The position numbers were made by a program, and so were the translations under genes. From Chalciporus piperatus (lineage: Eukaryota > Basidiomycota > Agaricomycetes > Boletales > Boletaceae), in the NCBI GenBank assembly GCA_038093975.1, contig JBBPTG010000190.1:1-46993 (forward strand): a stretch of 46,993 bases of DNA. Direction: 5' to 3'. Of this stretch, positions 46,490-46,993 are shown piece by piece. The notes below the pieces were generated by a model. That model was given only the letters and a program-made list of their open reading frames with translations, had not been told where the DNA came from and did not search any database. Within the stretch, counting starts at the first letter, position 1; every line of letters begins with the position of its first letter.

Positions 46490-46993
46490 CGAAAAAAAGA
46501 TGTGAATCATCTATGGCTGACGAAGGTCAGTTTGGTAGGCTTGCGCGGGCTGGGCGCACTGCCAACAAAACGAACGCATGAATGTCATGTCATTGTGTCA
46601 TGCCGGCGTACAGCCATGTACTATGATCGGCAGAATACCTGTCGAGAGCCGAAATGCAACTACGGTCGGCCCTGTACCCTGGGGCGGTTTGACCGCATAC
46701 TCAACGCCGCCTACTAGCCTGAGACTGAGTATAGCCAATGTTCTTGATAGGGAGTGTACTACTAAGCTGGTACACCTCCAGCCCTCATTTCAAGTTTGGG
46801 GCGGCGTATGGACAAAGGCGCAATACAAGCCACTGGTCGCAACCTGATTCACGTTCCCTGCCAACTTCATTGCGTAAAATAGAGAACTAGGTTGACTTGG
46901 TTTGCTATTGGACAGTCACTACATTCGAATAGACACCCGATGGCGTCAACATGGAACCTCTCCGCCCCTCTCGATGGATGATTCGCTTGAAGT
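46490..46993. other. Right edge, nothing recognised
   Basis: 3' flank of YTM1 and unassigned sequence. No frame with domain-like content. Confidence 0.55.

Overview
The window reads as nuclear DNA of a basidiomycete fungus, most likely an agaricomycete. Nearly every gene is cut by many short GT-AG introns of about 45-60 nt. A fungal-specific FunK1-type kinase, an SRPK-like kinase relic and duplicated F-box genes are present, and the housekeeping genes (CCT3, fused alpha-beta tryptophan synthase, YTM1) are eukaryotic fungal forms. I rebuilt most gene models by hand, checking splice signals and reading phase.

Layout. 1-2670 (-): a seven-exon gene for a ParB/Srx-fold-like protein, running off the left edge. 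2753-4640: repeat DNA, first a 469-bp tandem duplication rich in AATTGCGCG palindromes, then a cluster of TGGCCGTCC/GGACGGCCA palindromes with an exact 117-bp direct repeat. A wrecked, truncated SRPK-like kinase (4647-5497, -) abuts this cluster. 5754-6291 (+): a small gene of unknown function. 7175-8573 (-) and 9052-11463 (+): a Gfo/Idh/MocA oxidoreductase and a GH1 beta-glucosidase sharing a divergent promoter. 11871-13647 (+): an ERT1-type Zn2Cys6-PAS regulator of gluconeogenesis. 13803-15833 (-): CCT3. 16095-18772 (-): bifunctional tryptophan synthase. 20400-21645 (-): an EgtD/EasF-type amino-acid N-methyltransferase. 22455-24418 (+): a monocarboxylate-transporter-like MFS protein. 25359-26428 (+): a phytanoyl-CoA dioxygenase-like enzyme. 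27242-27639: a SINE with A and B boxes, a poly(A) tail and 13-bp target-site duplications. 28050-30759 (+): FunK1 kinase with an internal 69-bp tandem duplication. 31295-34379 (-): VIT-VWA protein. 35062-44292: an inverted duplication of an F-box gene (left copy dead, right copy open but shortened) enclosing a membrane-protein gene (39426-40744), a conserved gene of unknown function (41410-42271) and a direct duplication of that gene's 3' end. 44968-46489 (+): YTM1.

How the genes work together. Carbon use is one theme: beta-glucosidase, sugar-type oxidoreductase and the ERT1-like gluconeogenesis regulator lie side by side. A second group (tryptophan synthase, EasF-like N-methyltransferase, MFS transporter, PhyH dioxygenase) resembles a small amino-acid-derived metabolite cluster; this is inference. 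The repeat-rich left end and the inverted F-box duplication are the two rapidly evolving zones.
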